In this document: positions 1-6,271 of the stretch, in pieces
How the letters are laid out: each line of letters begins with the position of its first letter
Position numbering within the stretch: position 1 is the first letter of the stretch
Assembly: GCA_003538615.1 (NCBI GenBank)
Contig: DPRT01000204.1
Span: 4,731 to 11,364 of the forward strand
Reading direction: 5' to 3'
Source of the DNA: Holophagaceae bacterium
GTDB taxonomy: Bacteria; Acidobacteriota; Holophagae; Holophagales; Holophagaceae
Length of the DNA stretch: 6,634 bases
Notes under the pieces: model-generated
The model's input: the letters and a program-made list of their open reading frames with translations, nothing else
Database searches by the model: none
Told to the model about the DNA's origin: nothing
Translations under genes and position numbers: made by a program

Positions 1-2
1 TG

Positions 3-395
3 TTCATCATCACGTGGTTCGGCGACAGCGCCGCCTACTTCGTGGGCACCTTCTTCGGCAAGCACAAGCTCGCCCCCAGGGTCAGCCCCAAGAAGAGCTG
101 GGAAGGCGCCCTCGGCAACCTGGCCGGCAACCTCCTGGGCGCCTTCCTCATGCAGGTCACGGTCTGCACCGAGTGGACCCTGGTGGATGTCCTGGCCCTG
201 GGCCTGCTGCTGGGCATCGCCGGGCAGCTGGGCGATCTGGTGGAAAGCACCTGGAAGCGCAGCGCCGGCGTGAAGGATTCCTGCGTGGGCGTGAGCATCC
301 CCGGCCACGGCGGCATGCTGGACCGCGTGGACAGCCTGGTGTTCGCGGCGCCGGTGCTGTTCGCCTATGTGCACTTCGTCCACGGATTCAATTAA
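3..395 (+). CDS. cdsA: Phosphatidate cytidylyltransferase (CDP-diacylglycerol synthase), 3' part only
   Basis: This is the last 130 codons of an integral-membrane enzyme that makes CDP-diacylglycerol from CTP and phosphatidic acid, the precursor of the bacterial phospholipids. The 5' end lies outside the window, and the frame is open from base 3. Visible family features are the WFGDSAAYFVG segment near the start, the SPKKSWEG motif (residues 28-35 of the fragment), a hydrophobic segment around 62-75, and the CdsA signature from about residue 82 to 110, with KR, KD, PGHGG and LDRVD all present. The catalytic/metal-binding acidic residues of the signature are therefore kept. Two details are odd. 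The signature has Trp (STWKR) where an aliphatic residue or Phe is usual. Between KDS and IPGHGG there are five residues (CVGVS), where typical family members have three. The TAA stop is followed at once by the dxr GTG, so the two genes are surely co-transcribed and probably translationally coupled. Identity is secure from the signature and the neighbours. Confidence 0.95.
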   Translation, partial: FIITWFGDSAAYFVGTFFGKHKLAPRVSPKKSWEGALGNLAGNLLGAFLMQVTVCTEWTLVDVLALGLLLGIAGQLGDLVESTWKRSAGVKDSCVGVSIPGHGGMLDRVDSLVFAAPVLFAYVHFVHGFN

Positions 396-1550
396 GTGAG
401 GGCCATCGCCCTCCTCGGCTCCACCGGGAGCATCGGCACTTCCACGCTGGATGTGGTGGCGGCCCACCCCGGGCGGCTGTCGGTGGCGGCGCTGGCGGCG
501 GGGCGGAACCGGGACCTGCTGATGGCCCAGTGCGAGGCGTTCCGGCCCCGCTGCGTGTCCGTGGGCTCGAAGGAGGATGCAGACTGGCTGCGCGCCAGCC
601 TGTCGTACCGGCCCGACCTGCATTGGGGCGACGAGGGGCTCCTCGCCTGCGCGCTGCATCCCGACGCCGATACGGTGGTGGCGGCCATTGTGGGCAGCGC
701 GGGCCTGGCCAGCACCGAGGCGGCGCTCCGGGCCGGTCGCCGGGTCTGCGTGGCCAACAAGGAATCGCTGGTGGTGGGCGGCGCCCTCATGCATGAGGCG
801 GCCCGGGCCGGCGGTGGCGAGCTGCTGCCCGTGGACAGCGAGCATGCGGCCCTGCACCAGCTGCTGGACGGGCGCGACCCGGCCTCCATCCGCGAGGTCC
901 GCATCACCGCCAGTGGCGGCCCCTTCCGTGACTGGCCCCTGGCCCGGATCCAGGCCGCCACCATCGATCAGGCCCTCAACCACCCCACCTGGAAGATGGG
1001 CCCCAAGATCACCATCGACAGCGCCACCCTCATGAACAAGGGCCTGGAGGTCATCGAGGCCTCGGTGCTCTTCGGCCTCACCGCCGATCAAGTGGCCGTC
1101 ACGGTCCACCCCCAGAGCCAGGTCCACGCCATGGTGGGTTTCCACGACGGCAGCTACCAGCTGCAGGTCTGCGCCAACGACATGAAGCTTCCCATCCAGT
1201 ACTGCCTGCTCTTCCCCGACAAGCAGCCGGGCCCTGTGGCCCCCTATCCCTGGGCCGAGGCCCGCGCCTGGACCTTCGAGGCGCCGGACCTGGACCGCTT
1301 CCCCTGCCTGGGCCTGGCCTTCGAGGCCCTGCGGGCGGGGGGCACGGCCCCGGCCCTGCTCAACGCCGCCAACGAGGTGGCCGTGGCCGCTTTCCTCCAA
1401 GGCCGCCTGGGCTTCTGGGACATCCAGGCCTGCAACCGGGACACCCTGTCCAGGATTCCCGCCGCCCCCCTCGGCTCCCTGGGCCAGGTGCTGGATGCAG
1501 ATCGGGCCGCAAGGCGTCATGCTGAAGGATGGGTCCAAGCCCGGACCTGA
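396..1550 (+). CDS. dxr: 1-deoxy-D-xylulose 5-phosphate reductoisomerase
   Basis: DXR/IspC converts 1-deoxy-D-xylulose 5-phosphate to 2-C-methyl-D-erythritol 4-phosphate with NADPH and a divalent metal. It acts in the cytoplasm as the committed step of the MEP isoprenoid pathway. The 384-residue product has the usual family length. The NADPH-binding GSTGSIG lies at residues 8-14, ANKESLVVGG at 120-129, and PVDSEH at 145-150 supplies the metal ligands Asp147 and Glu149. The third ligand is Glu218 in NKGLE (214-218). Substrate-contact motifs TASGGPFRDW (171-180) and HPTWKMG (196-202) are present, as is VHPQSQVHAMV (237-247) and a C-terminal NAANEVAV block (323-330). Every catalytic residue expected from the E. 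coli enzyme can be placed with a constant offset of 13. The GTG at 396 is chosen because it abuts the cdsA stop and puts GSTGSIG at the usual distance from the N-terminus. There is no Shine-Dalgarno sequence, so translation likely depends on coupling to cdsA. Confidence 0.97.
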   Translation: MRAIALLGSTGSIGTSTLDVVAAHPGRLSVAALAAGRNRDLLMAQCEAFRPRCVSVGSKEDADWLRASLSYRPDLHWGDEGLLACALHPDADTVVAAIVGSAGLASTEAALRAGRRVCVANKESLVVGGALMHEAARAGGGELLPVDSEHAALHQLLDGRDPASIREVRITASGGPFRDWPLARIQAATIDQALNHPTWKMGPKITIDSATLMNKGLEVIEASVLFGLTADQVAVTVHPQSQVHAMVGFHDGSYQLQVCANDMKLPIQYCLLFPDKQPGPVAPYPWAEARAWTFEAPDLDRFPCLGLAFEALRAGGTAPALLNAANEVAVAAFLQGRLGFWDIQACNRDTLSRIPAAPLGSLGQVLDADRAARRHAEGWVQART

Positions 1551-1585
1551 TAAAAGAGCGCCTAACAGAACTCGACGGAGCCGCG

Positions 1586-1683
1586 ATGAAGTCAGGCAGG
1601 ATGCACCGCAAGGAAGGGCCCGCAGGGCAACGTGGTTCGTTGTTCAAGGGACCTGACGCCGCGGAGCGCCTGCCTGGCTTCAT
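1586..1683 (+). other. Inner stem I of the folded element
   Basis: ATGAAGTCAGGCAGG (1586-1600) pairs with CCTGCCTGGCTTCAT (1669-1683) over 15 positions; the only non-Watson-Crick pair is a T·G wobble (1592/1677). After a small asymmetric bulge the stem continues with 1603-1609 against 1661-1667 (six of seven pairs). At its tip CAACG (1628-1632) pairs with CGTTG (1638-1642) around a five-base loop. The stem starts directly inside the outer arm (1585), as expected for a helical junction. Confidence 0.6.
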
Positions 1684-1687
1684 CCCT

Positions 1688-1784
1688 CCGGGCGAGGGCC
1701 GGCGGGCGTCGCGATGCCGCGTCACGCTCGTCGCGCGTAGTACCCGCTACGCTTCGACTCGCATTCCTCGCCTCGCTCGCCCGG
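1688..1784 (+). other. Inner stem II of the folded element with two apical hairpins
   Basis: CCGGGCGAG (1688-1696) pairs exactly with CTCGCCCGG (1776-1784). Inside are two local hairpins. GCGTAG (1735-1740) pairs with CTACGC (1747-1752) over a six-base loop. GCGT+CGCG (1706-1713) pairs with CGCG+ACGC (1718-1727) over the loop ATGC, with a two-base bulge. The sequence is GC-rich, so some short pairing would occur by chance; the nine-base exact stem in register with the outer arms is the stronger part. Confidence 0.5.
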
Positions 1785-1836
1785 CAGCCCTCGCGCGGCC
1801 GCGTGGAGTTCTGTTAGGTGCTCTTGTTGGGTGTCC

Positions 1837-2973
1837 ATGAACCGCTTCCGCCTGCCCCTGTCCGTCTCCTTCGCCTTCGCCGCCACCGCGCTTCTCGCCT
1901 TCAAGCTGCCGGGCGCCGGATTCTGGGGTCCCATCCTCATGCTGGGCGGCCTCATCTTCCTGCACGAGCTCGGCCATTTCCTGGCCGCCAAGTGGATGGG
2001 CATGCCCGTGGAGGTCTTCTCCCTGGGCTTCGGTCCCCGCCTCGTCGGCTTCAAGTGGCGCGAAACCGACGTGCGCCTCTCCATCCTGCCCCTGGGCGGC
2101 TATGTGCAGCTGGCGGGCTTCAACCCCGAGGAGCCCGGCGCTGAGGATCCCTACGGCTTCCTGCAGCAGCCCTTCGGCAAGCGCATGCTCTTCTACAGCG
2201 GCGGCATCCTGGCCAACCTGGCCACCACCCTGGTCCTCTTCACCGCTGTGGGCGTCCATCAGGCCCGCATCACCAAGGTGCAGGAGACCTGGACCGTGGT
2301 GGAGCTTGTCCCCGGGGGCGCCGCCGAGCGGGGCGGCCTCAAGGTGGGCGATGAGCTGCGCGGCCTCGGTAACCTGAGCTTCCCGGGCGCCGAGTGGGAG
2401 GCCGCCGTGGCCTACATCCAGGCCCACCCAGGCCAGGCCGTCCCCTTCCGCCTCGTCCGGGAGGGCCAGGCCCTGGACCTGTCCCTCACCCCCGCCAGCG
2501 AGGGCGGCAAGGGCCGCCTGGGCTTCATGCCCATGCCGGTGCCCACGCCCCTGGAATTCCGCCCCTTCCGGGCCGGCGATCTCCTGACTGGTGGCCGCTA
2601 CGCGGTGGAGACCTCCTGGCGCCTCACAGGCCAGGTCTTCGGCTTCCTCAAGCGGCTCGTCACCTTCCAGGCCAAGAGCGCCGAGGTGGCCGGGCCCATC
2701 GGCATCATCCGCCAGGGCAGCCGCGCCGCCCAGCACGGCTGGGAGACCTTCCTCTTCATGTGCGCGGCCATCAGCCTCCAGTTGGCCATCCTCAACGCCC
2801 TGCCCATCCCGGCCCTGGATGGGGGCCACATGGCCCTCCTGACCTACGAGAAGCTCCGCCGCAAGGACCTCACCATCGAGCTGAAGGAGAAGATCCTCAC
2901 GGGCGGCTTCGTCCTGCTGGCCTCCCTCATGGTCCTGGTGATCTTCCTGGACCTGATGAAGCTGCGGAAGTAG
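1837..2973 (+). CDS. rseP: RseP-family site-2 intramembrane zinc metalloprotease
   Basis: This is a membrane-embedded protease that cleaves transmembrane substrates such as anti-sigma factors after a first periplasmic cut. Its actual substrate here is not known. In the 378-residue product the first membrane segment (about 31-50) carries the zinc-binding HELGH at 43-47. The family's PLGGYVQLAG motif is at 85-94, followed by SGGILANLATTLVL (121-134), the start of a second membrane segment. One PDZ-like domain spans about 150-220. The second catalytic motif NALPIPALDGGH is at 320-331, with Asp328 as the third zinc ligand, and a final membrane helix lies at about 355-373. E. coli RseP has two PDZ domains and is longer (about 450 residues); this single-PDZ form is common in other phyla. 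ATG 1837 is preferred; an in-frame GTG at 1831 would add only two residues. Neither has a clear Shine-Dalgarno sequence, and the folded element ends just upstream. The stop abuts that of the opposite-strand kinase gene. Confidence 0.95.
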   Translation: MNRFRLPLSVSFAFAATALLAFKLPGAGFWGPILMLGGLIFLHELGHFLAAKWMGMPVEVFSLGFGPRLVGFKWRETDVRLSILPLGGYVQLAGFNPEEPGAEDPYGFLQQPFGKRMLFYSGGILANLATTLVLFTAVGVHQARITKVQETWTVVELVPGGAAERGGLKVGDELRGLGNLSFPGAEWEAAVAYIQAHPGQAVPFRLVREGQALDLSLTPASEGGKGRLGFMPMPVPTPLEFRPFRAGDLLTGGRYAVETSWRLTGQVFGFLKRLVTFQAKSAEVAGPIGIIRQGSRAAQHGWETFLFMCAAISLQLAILNALPIPALDGGHMALLTYEKLRRKDLTIELKEKILTGGFVLLASLMVLVIFLDLMKLRK

Positions 2974-4362
2974 TCACGCCTCCTTCGGCGCCTCCGCCAC
3001 CACCTGGAGGCGGGGCAGCATGATCCGGAAGGTGGTCCCCTGGCCCGGCGTGCTGTCCACCAGCAGGATGCCCCGGTTCTGCTTCACGATGCTCTGGACC
3101 AGGGCCAGCCCCAGACCGGTGCCCTTCCCGGAAGGCTTGGTGGTGAAGAAGGGTTCGAAGATGTGGGCCAGCAGGTCGGGCTCCATGCCGCATCCCGTGT
3201 CCGTCACCTGGAGGGTGGTGTACTCCCCCGGGGAGGCTTCCTCCAGGGCTCCGCAGTCATCGCGCGTGAGCACGGCGTTCCGGGTCTCCAGCTCGATGCG
3301 CCCTTCGCCCTGGATGGCATCCCGGGCGTTGACCACCAGGTTCGTCACCACCTGGTCCAGCTGGGTGGGATCCACCCGCACGGGCCAGAGATCCTGGCCC
3401 GGCGCCCAGACGAGCTGGATGCGCGGCCCGGCCATCCGCTCCAGGACGCCCCGCAGGTCCTCCACGGCCTGATTCAGGTCGACCACCTTCGGATCCAGCG
3501 GCTGCCGCCGCGCAAAGGCCAGCATCTGCGCCGTAAGGTCCGCGGAGTGGCGGGCGGCCTTGACGATCTCTCCCACGAATTTCCGCTCGGGACGGCCCGG
3601 ATCCATCTGGTAGAGGGCCAGGTCCGCGTTGGCGAGGATGACCCCCAGCATGTTGTTGTAGTCGTGGGCCACGCCGCCCGCAAAGCGGCCCACGGTCTCC
3701 ATCTTCTGGGCCTGGTGCAGCTGGGCCTGCAGCCGCGCCTGTTCGCGGACCAGGGTGTGGTGGAGGGTCATGTCCCGGCCGATGCCCAGCACGCCCACCA
3801 GGGCCCCGGCCCCGTCGCGCATGGGCGTCTTGAGGGTCTCCAGCAGCACGCGCTCGCCGGAGCCGGCCATGGTGACCCACTCCTCGTTCACCCGGGGCCC
3901 GCCCGCCTCCAGGGCCTCCCGGTCCTTCTGGCGGAAGAAGTCCGCCTGGTCCTTCGGTACGAAGTCGTAGTCCGACTTGCCCACGATGTCCGCTTCCCTC
4001 GCTCCGAAAAAGCGTTCGAAAGCGAGATTGCAGGCCAGGTACTTCCCATCGGGATCCTTCAGCCACACCAGGTCGGGGATGGTGTGGATGAGGGTGTGCA
4101 GTTGGGCCTCGCGGCTGGCAAGGCCCGCCACCAGATGCTTCACCATGAAGAACAGCATGGTCGCCGTCACGGCCACGAAGAACCAGCCCTTGAGGATGCT
4201 GAGGCCGGTCATCCAGGCCGCGTCCGGTGCCAGGATCTGCACCAGGCGGTCCGAGGCCAGGATCCACACGGCAGAGATCAGCGCATAGAGCCCGGCGATC
4301 TTCGCCGCACCGATGGTGGCGGCCATCGGTGCGGGCGTTGGGGACGGTGTGGGTTCAGCCAT
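2974..4362 (-). CDS. PAS-domain membrane sensor histidine kinase (HDYNN type, no receiver)
   Basis: A 462-residue two-component sensor kinase. Residues 19-36 and 55-77 are two membrane helices separated by a short loop; this pair, with its SDRLV and KGWFFV motifs, resembles the N-terminal membrane anchor of many PAS sensor proteins. A PAS domain spans about 88-203 (DLVWLKDPDGKYLACN, then GVLGIGRD), followed by a short coiled linker rich in Gln and Leu. The dimerization domain carries the phospho-accepting His233 in GVAHDYNNMLG. The ATPase domain has the N box NLVVNARDAI (341-350), G1 DTGCGM (388-393), FEPFFTTK (402-409) and G2 GKGTGLGL (412-419). All catalytic boxes are intact, so it should be active; the signal is unknown. 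It ends shortly after the ATPase domain and has no receiver. The start is uncertain: ATG 4362 is chosen because it leads directly into the membrane helix, while ATG 4404 would add 14 residues. No ribosome binding site is clear for either. It is probably the last gene of the lytS-like/lytTR operon. Confidence 0.92.
   Translation of the reverse strand: MAEPTPSPTPAPMAATIGAAKIAGLYALISAVWILASDRLVQILAPDAAWMTGLSILKGWFFVAVTATMLFFMVKHLVAGLASREAQLHTLIHTIPDLVWLKDPDGKYLACNLAFERFFGAREADIVGKSDYDFVPKDQADFFRQKDREALEAGGPRVNEEWVTMAGSGERVLLETLKTPMRDGAGALVGVLGIGRDMTLHHTLVREQARLQAQLHQAQKMETVGRFAGGVAHDYNNMLGVILANADLALYQMDPGRPERKFVGEIVKAARHSADLTAQMLAFARRQPLDPKVVDLNQAVEDLRGVLERMAGPRIQLVWAPGQDLWPVRVDPTQLDQVVTNLVVNARDAIQGEGRIELETRNAVLTRDDCGALEEASPGEYTTLQVTDTGCGMEPDLLAHIFEPFFTTKPSGKGTGLGLALVQSIVKQNRGILLVDSTPGQGTTFRIMLPRLQVVAEAPKEA
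2977..3012 (+). terminator. Possible hairpins after the rseP stop, inside the 3' end of the kinase gene
   Basis: Two mutually exclusive stems follow the rseP stop. CGCC (2977-2980) can pair with GGCG (2987-2990). The stronger one is CGCCTCC (2989-2995) with GGAGGCG (3006-3012), seven exact pairs with a ten-base loop. There is no T-tract, so this is not a standard intrinsic terminator. It lies in coding sequence of the minus-strand kinase, where GC-rich codons can give stems by chance. Confidence 0.25.
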
Positions 4363-4432
4363 GGAATGGGGTCCGGTAGCCCAAAGGCTAGCGCAGTCCG
4401 GCATCGAGGTGGTGGAAACCGCTATCGACCCC
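4363..4432 (-). other. Short gap between the LytTR regulator and PAS kinase genes
   Basis: This 70-base gap holds a small perfect hairpin, TAGCC (4377-4381) with GGCTA (4386-4390), around a four-base loop. It lacks a T-run, so it is unlikely to be a terminator. No convincing promoter was seen, which favours read-through from the regulator gene. If the kinase starts at 4404 the hairpin falls inside its first codons instead. Confidence 0.35.
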
Positions 4433-5170
4433 TCAGAGCCCCAACCGCTCCTTGAGCCGGGGGGTGGCGCTGCGGCTCACCTCCAGATCCAGTCCCTCCC
4501 CCAGCCGCACCGAAGCCCGACCCCCCTCCAGGGGGCGAAGCCCCCGCACGGCCTCCGGGCGCAGGAGCAGGTGCCGCTGGATGCGCAGGAAGGCTTCCCC
4601 GGGGAACGCGGCCTCCACTTCGGCCAGGGTCGTCCAGGCCGTGCGGTGGCGGCTCGGCACGCCCTGCGCCAGCGCCCAGGCCCAGACGATTTCCTCCTCC
4701 ACCTCGAAGTGGGTGGTGCGCTTGAGGTCCAGGAAGGCGTGCCCTTCGCCGGCCTTCACGGGGAAGCGCTGGGACGGCGATGGACCCGGTTCGGACCGGC
4801 GCGCCCCGCCCTCCCGCAGCCGGTCCAGGGTCCGGGCCAGGCGTTCGGCGGACACCGGCTTGAGGATGTAGTCGGCGGCGGCGGCTTCAAAGGCCCGCAC
4901 GGCATGCTCCGAGTGGGCGGTGACAAAGACCACGGGCGGAACCTGGCGGCCGTCCGCCAGCTCCGCGGCCACCTCCAGCCCCGTGGCCCCGGGCATCTGG
5001 ATGTCCAGAAACAGGGCGTCCACGTCCCGGGGTTCCTGCAGCCAGGCCAGCACCGCGGCGCCATCCGCCAGCTCCGCCTTCACCTCGCACCCGGCTTCCC
5101 GCAGCAGGCGCGCCAGGCGCGCCCGGGCCAGAGGTTCGTCATCGGCCAGGGCCACCCGCAGGGGTTTCAT
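4433..5170 (-). CDS. LytTR-family response regulator
   Basis: A 245-residue cytoplasmic DNA-binding response regulator. The receiver domain (about 4-118) has the acidic pair Asp10-Asp11, the phospho-accepting Asp56 in FLDIQMPG (54-61), Thr84 in FVTAHSEHAV and Lys104 in YILKPVSAERL, so the whole phosphorylation switch is present. After a linker rich in Ser, Pro and Arg (about 121-136), a LytTR DNA-binding domain runs to the C-terminus. Its motifs are the characteristic FLRIQRHLLLRPEAV (194-208) and a final VSRSATPRLKERL (231-243). LytTR proteins bind paired short direct repeats upstream of target promoters. The ATG overlaps the stop of the upstream sensor gene (ATGA), and a GGAG eight bases upstream (plus-strand bases 5179-5182) serves as its ribosome binding site. 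The upstream LytS-type kinase is its obvious partner. The family is clear; the specific target genes (for example autolysis, as for LytR/LytT, or other processes) cannot be told from this sequence. Confidence 0.95.
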   Translation of the reverse strand: MKPLRVALADDEPLARARLARLLREAGCEVKAELADGAAVLAWLQEPRDVDALFLDIQMPGATGLEVAAELADGRQVPPVVFVTAHSEHAVRAFEAAAADYILKPVSAERLARTLDRLREGGARRSEPGPSPSQRFPVKAGEGHAFLDLKRTTHFEVEEEIVWAWALAQGVPSRHRTAWTTLAEVEAAFPGEAFLRIQRHLLLRPEAVRGLRPLEGGRASVRLGEGLDLEVSRSATPRLKERLGL

Positions 5171-6258
5171 CGGCGCATCTCCAGGCTCGACAGGTCCACG
5201 GTGGCCACGGTCGCAGGCCCTTCGCTCCGCAGGTGGAACGCAGCCGCCGGGCCGTAGGCCAGCTGGAGCCGCGCCTCCAGATTCCTCAGCCCCACGCCCG
5301 TCCCGGGCACCAGACCCAGACCCCGGCCCGTGTTCTCCACCCGCAGGTGAAGCCCCCGGCCTTCGCGGCGCAGGATGATGGCCAGTTCACCCCCGTCCGG
5401 ATGGGGCGCGAGTCCGTGCTTGAGGGCGTTCTCCACCAGGGGCTGGAGGAGAAAGGGTGGAGCCAGCACCTCATCCAGGGCCGGGTCCCAGTCCCAGCGC
5501 GCCCGCAGGCGGGCGCCCAGGCGGAGCCCTTCCACGGAAAGGAAGCGCTGGACCAGCATCCGCTCCTCGCCCAGGGGCGCCGCAGCGCGATCCCCGTGCC
5601 GCAGCAGGGCCCGGTACAGCTCCGACAGATCGAGGATGGCCTGTTCCGCCGCCGCGGGATCCTGGCGCACCAGCTCCGCCAGCCCGTTCAGGGAATTGAA
5701 CAGCACGTGGGGGCTCAGCTGTCCCCTGAGCAGCACCCACTGGGCCTCTTCCAGCCGACGCTCGGCCGTGGCCTTCTCCTCCTCTGTGATCACGGCGAAG
5801 GAGATGATGCCCCCGATGATGGTCATCATGGGCGCCCCCACCATGAGGTTGACCGTCAGGATGCCCCCGAAGGTGCCCTTGACCCCCGGCGCCAGGCCCA
5901 TGGCTTCGGCCTTCAGGTTGGCATTCCGCACCATGAACCAGCTCAGGCCCACGAGCACCACGATGACCAGCGCGTTGAACAGCAGGGCCTGGGCCAGGCC
6001 CCGCGCCAGGGGGGCCCGGAGGCGGTCGTCGCCGGTCCAGCGCCAGGGCAGGGGGCTGAGGAAGCCGTAGCAGAAGGACACCATCAGGGGCATCAGGAGG
6101 GCGTTGGCCAGGGCCCCCGGGTGGCGCATCTGGACCGAGGCGGGCACCAGCATGAACTGGAGGGCCGTGAACAGCGCCGCGAAAGCCAGAACCACGGCCC
6201 AGGGCGTCCGCTTTCGCAGACGTTCCCGGAAGTGCTGCTGGAGGGGGCCGAGGCGCAT
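5167..6258 (-). CDS. LytS/YehU-type membrane sensor histidine kinase
   Basis: A 363-residue sensor kinase of the His_kinase (LytS/YpdA/YehU) family, expected to phosphorylate the adjacent LytTR regulator. Four membrane segments are visible at about 20-40, 50-70, 88-110 and 131-157, with basic residues before the first (RERLRKR). This is not the classical 5TM LytS input domain, and the ligand is unknown. A short coiled stretch (159-176, EEEKATAERRLEEAQW) leads to the phospho-accepting His184 in GQLSPHVLFNSLNGL (179-193), the family's hallmark. The ATPase region has LQPLVENALKHGL (271-283, key Asn277), VENTG (307-311) and GTGVGLRNLEARL (319-331). The gene is complete with all expected motifs. 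Its stop overlaps the regulator's start by four bases, indicating tight co-expression. The ATG at 6258 lies within a palindromic repeat and has no obvious Shine-Dalgarno sequence, so initiation may be weak or controlled. Confidence 0.94.
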   Translation of the reverse strand: MRLGPLQQHFRERLRKRTPWAVVLAFAALFTALQFMLVPASVQMRHPGALANALLMPLMVSFCYGFLSPLPWRWTGDDRLRAPLARGLAQALLFNALVIVVLVGLSWFMVRNANLKAEAMGLAPGVKGTFGGILTVNLMVGAPMMTIIGGIISFAVITEEEKATAERRLEEAQWVLLRGQLSPHVLFNSLNGLAELVRQDPAAAEQAILDLSELYRALLRHGDRAAAPLGEERMLVQRFLSVEGLRLGARLRARWDWDPALDEVLAPPFLLQPLVENALKHGLAPHPDGGELAIILRREGRGLHLRVENTGRGLGLVPGTGVGLRNLEARLQLAYGPAAAFHLRSEGPATVATVDLSSLEMRR

Positions 6259-6271
6259 GCTGAAAGCATGC
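6255..6271 (-). promoter_or_regulatory. Palindrome pair GCATGC-5-GCATGC over the lytS-type start codon
   Basis: Two GCATGC palindromes (6255-6260 and 6266-6271) are separated by five bases. On the minus strand they can pair as a hairpin with a TTTCA loop, and the start ATG (6258-6256) lies inside the downstream arm. In mRNA this could hide the start codon; in DNA it could be a protein-binding site. The repeat is exact; the function is inferred. Confidence 0.4.

Larger units (their letters stand above)
1554..1825. repeat. Folded 272-bp intergenic element bounded by 32-bp inverted repeats
   Basis: Bases 1554-1585 pair with 1794-1825. By hand alignment, 28 of 32 positions are Watson-Crick pairs, one is a G·T wobble (1560/1819) and three are mismatches (1574/1805, 1578/1801, 1579/1800). 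The core of the arms, CCTAACAGAACTC and GAGTTCTGTTAGG, is an exact 13-base inverted repeat. Just inside the arms are two further long-range stems (1586-1683 and 1688-1784), so the whole element can fold as a closed branched structure with almost no unpaired bases at the junction. It begins three bases after the dxr stop codon and ends 11 bases before the rseP ATG, filling the intergenic space. No convincing coding frame or target-site duplication was seen. It could be a non-autonomous mobile element, a structured RNA in the dxr–rseP transcript, or an attC-like recombination site. The pairing is seen directly; the function is unknown. Confidence 0.75.

Noticed and set aside
1831..1836. GTG at 1831 as the rseP start
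   Set aside because: It adds only two residues and has no better ribosome binding site than ATG 1837; the difference is too small to settle, so ATG was preferred.
1543..1836. Target-site duplication flanking the folded element
   Set aside because: The bases left of 1554 and right of 1825 share no convincing direct repeat, so insertion by a classical transposase is not shown.
1529..1840. Open frames covering the folded element (for example a 103-codon plus-strand frame)
   Set aside because: They begin inside dxr or end inside rseP, have Arg-rich shadow composition, and are better explained by the absence of stop codons in GC-rich DNA than by a gene.
1747..2829. A 360-codon open frame on the minus strand opposite rseP
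   Set aside because: It lies antisense to a gene with intact protease motifs, is repetitive in Gly, Ala, Glu and His as expected of GC-rich shadow frames, and shows no domain.
4377..4390. Terminator between the regulator and PAS kinase genes
   Set aside because: The stem is only five base pairs with no following T-run on the minus strand.
3163..4455. A 430-codon plus-strand open frame across the PAS kinase
   Set aside because: It is antisense to a kinase with all catalytic boxes; the His, Gln and Gly-rich composition is that of a shadow frame.
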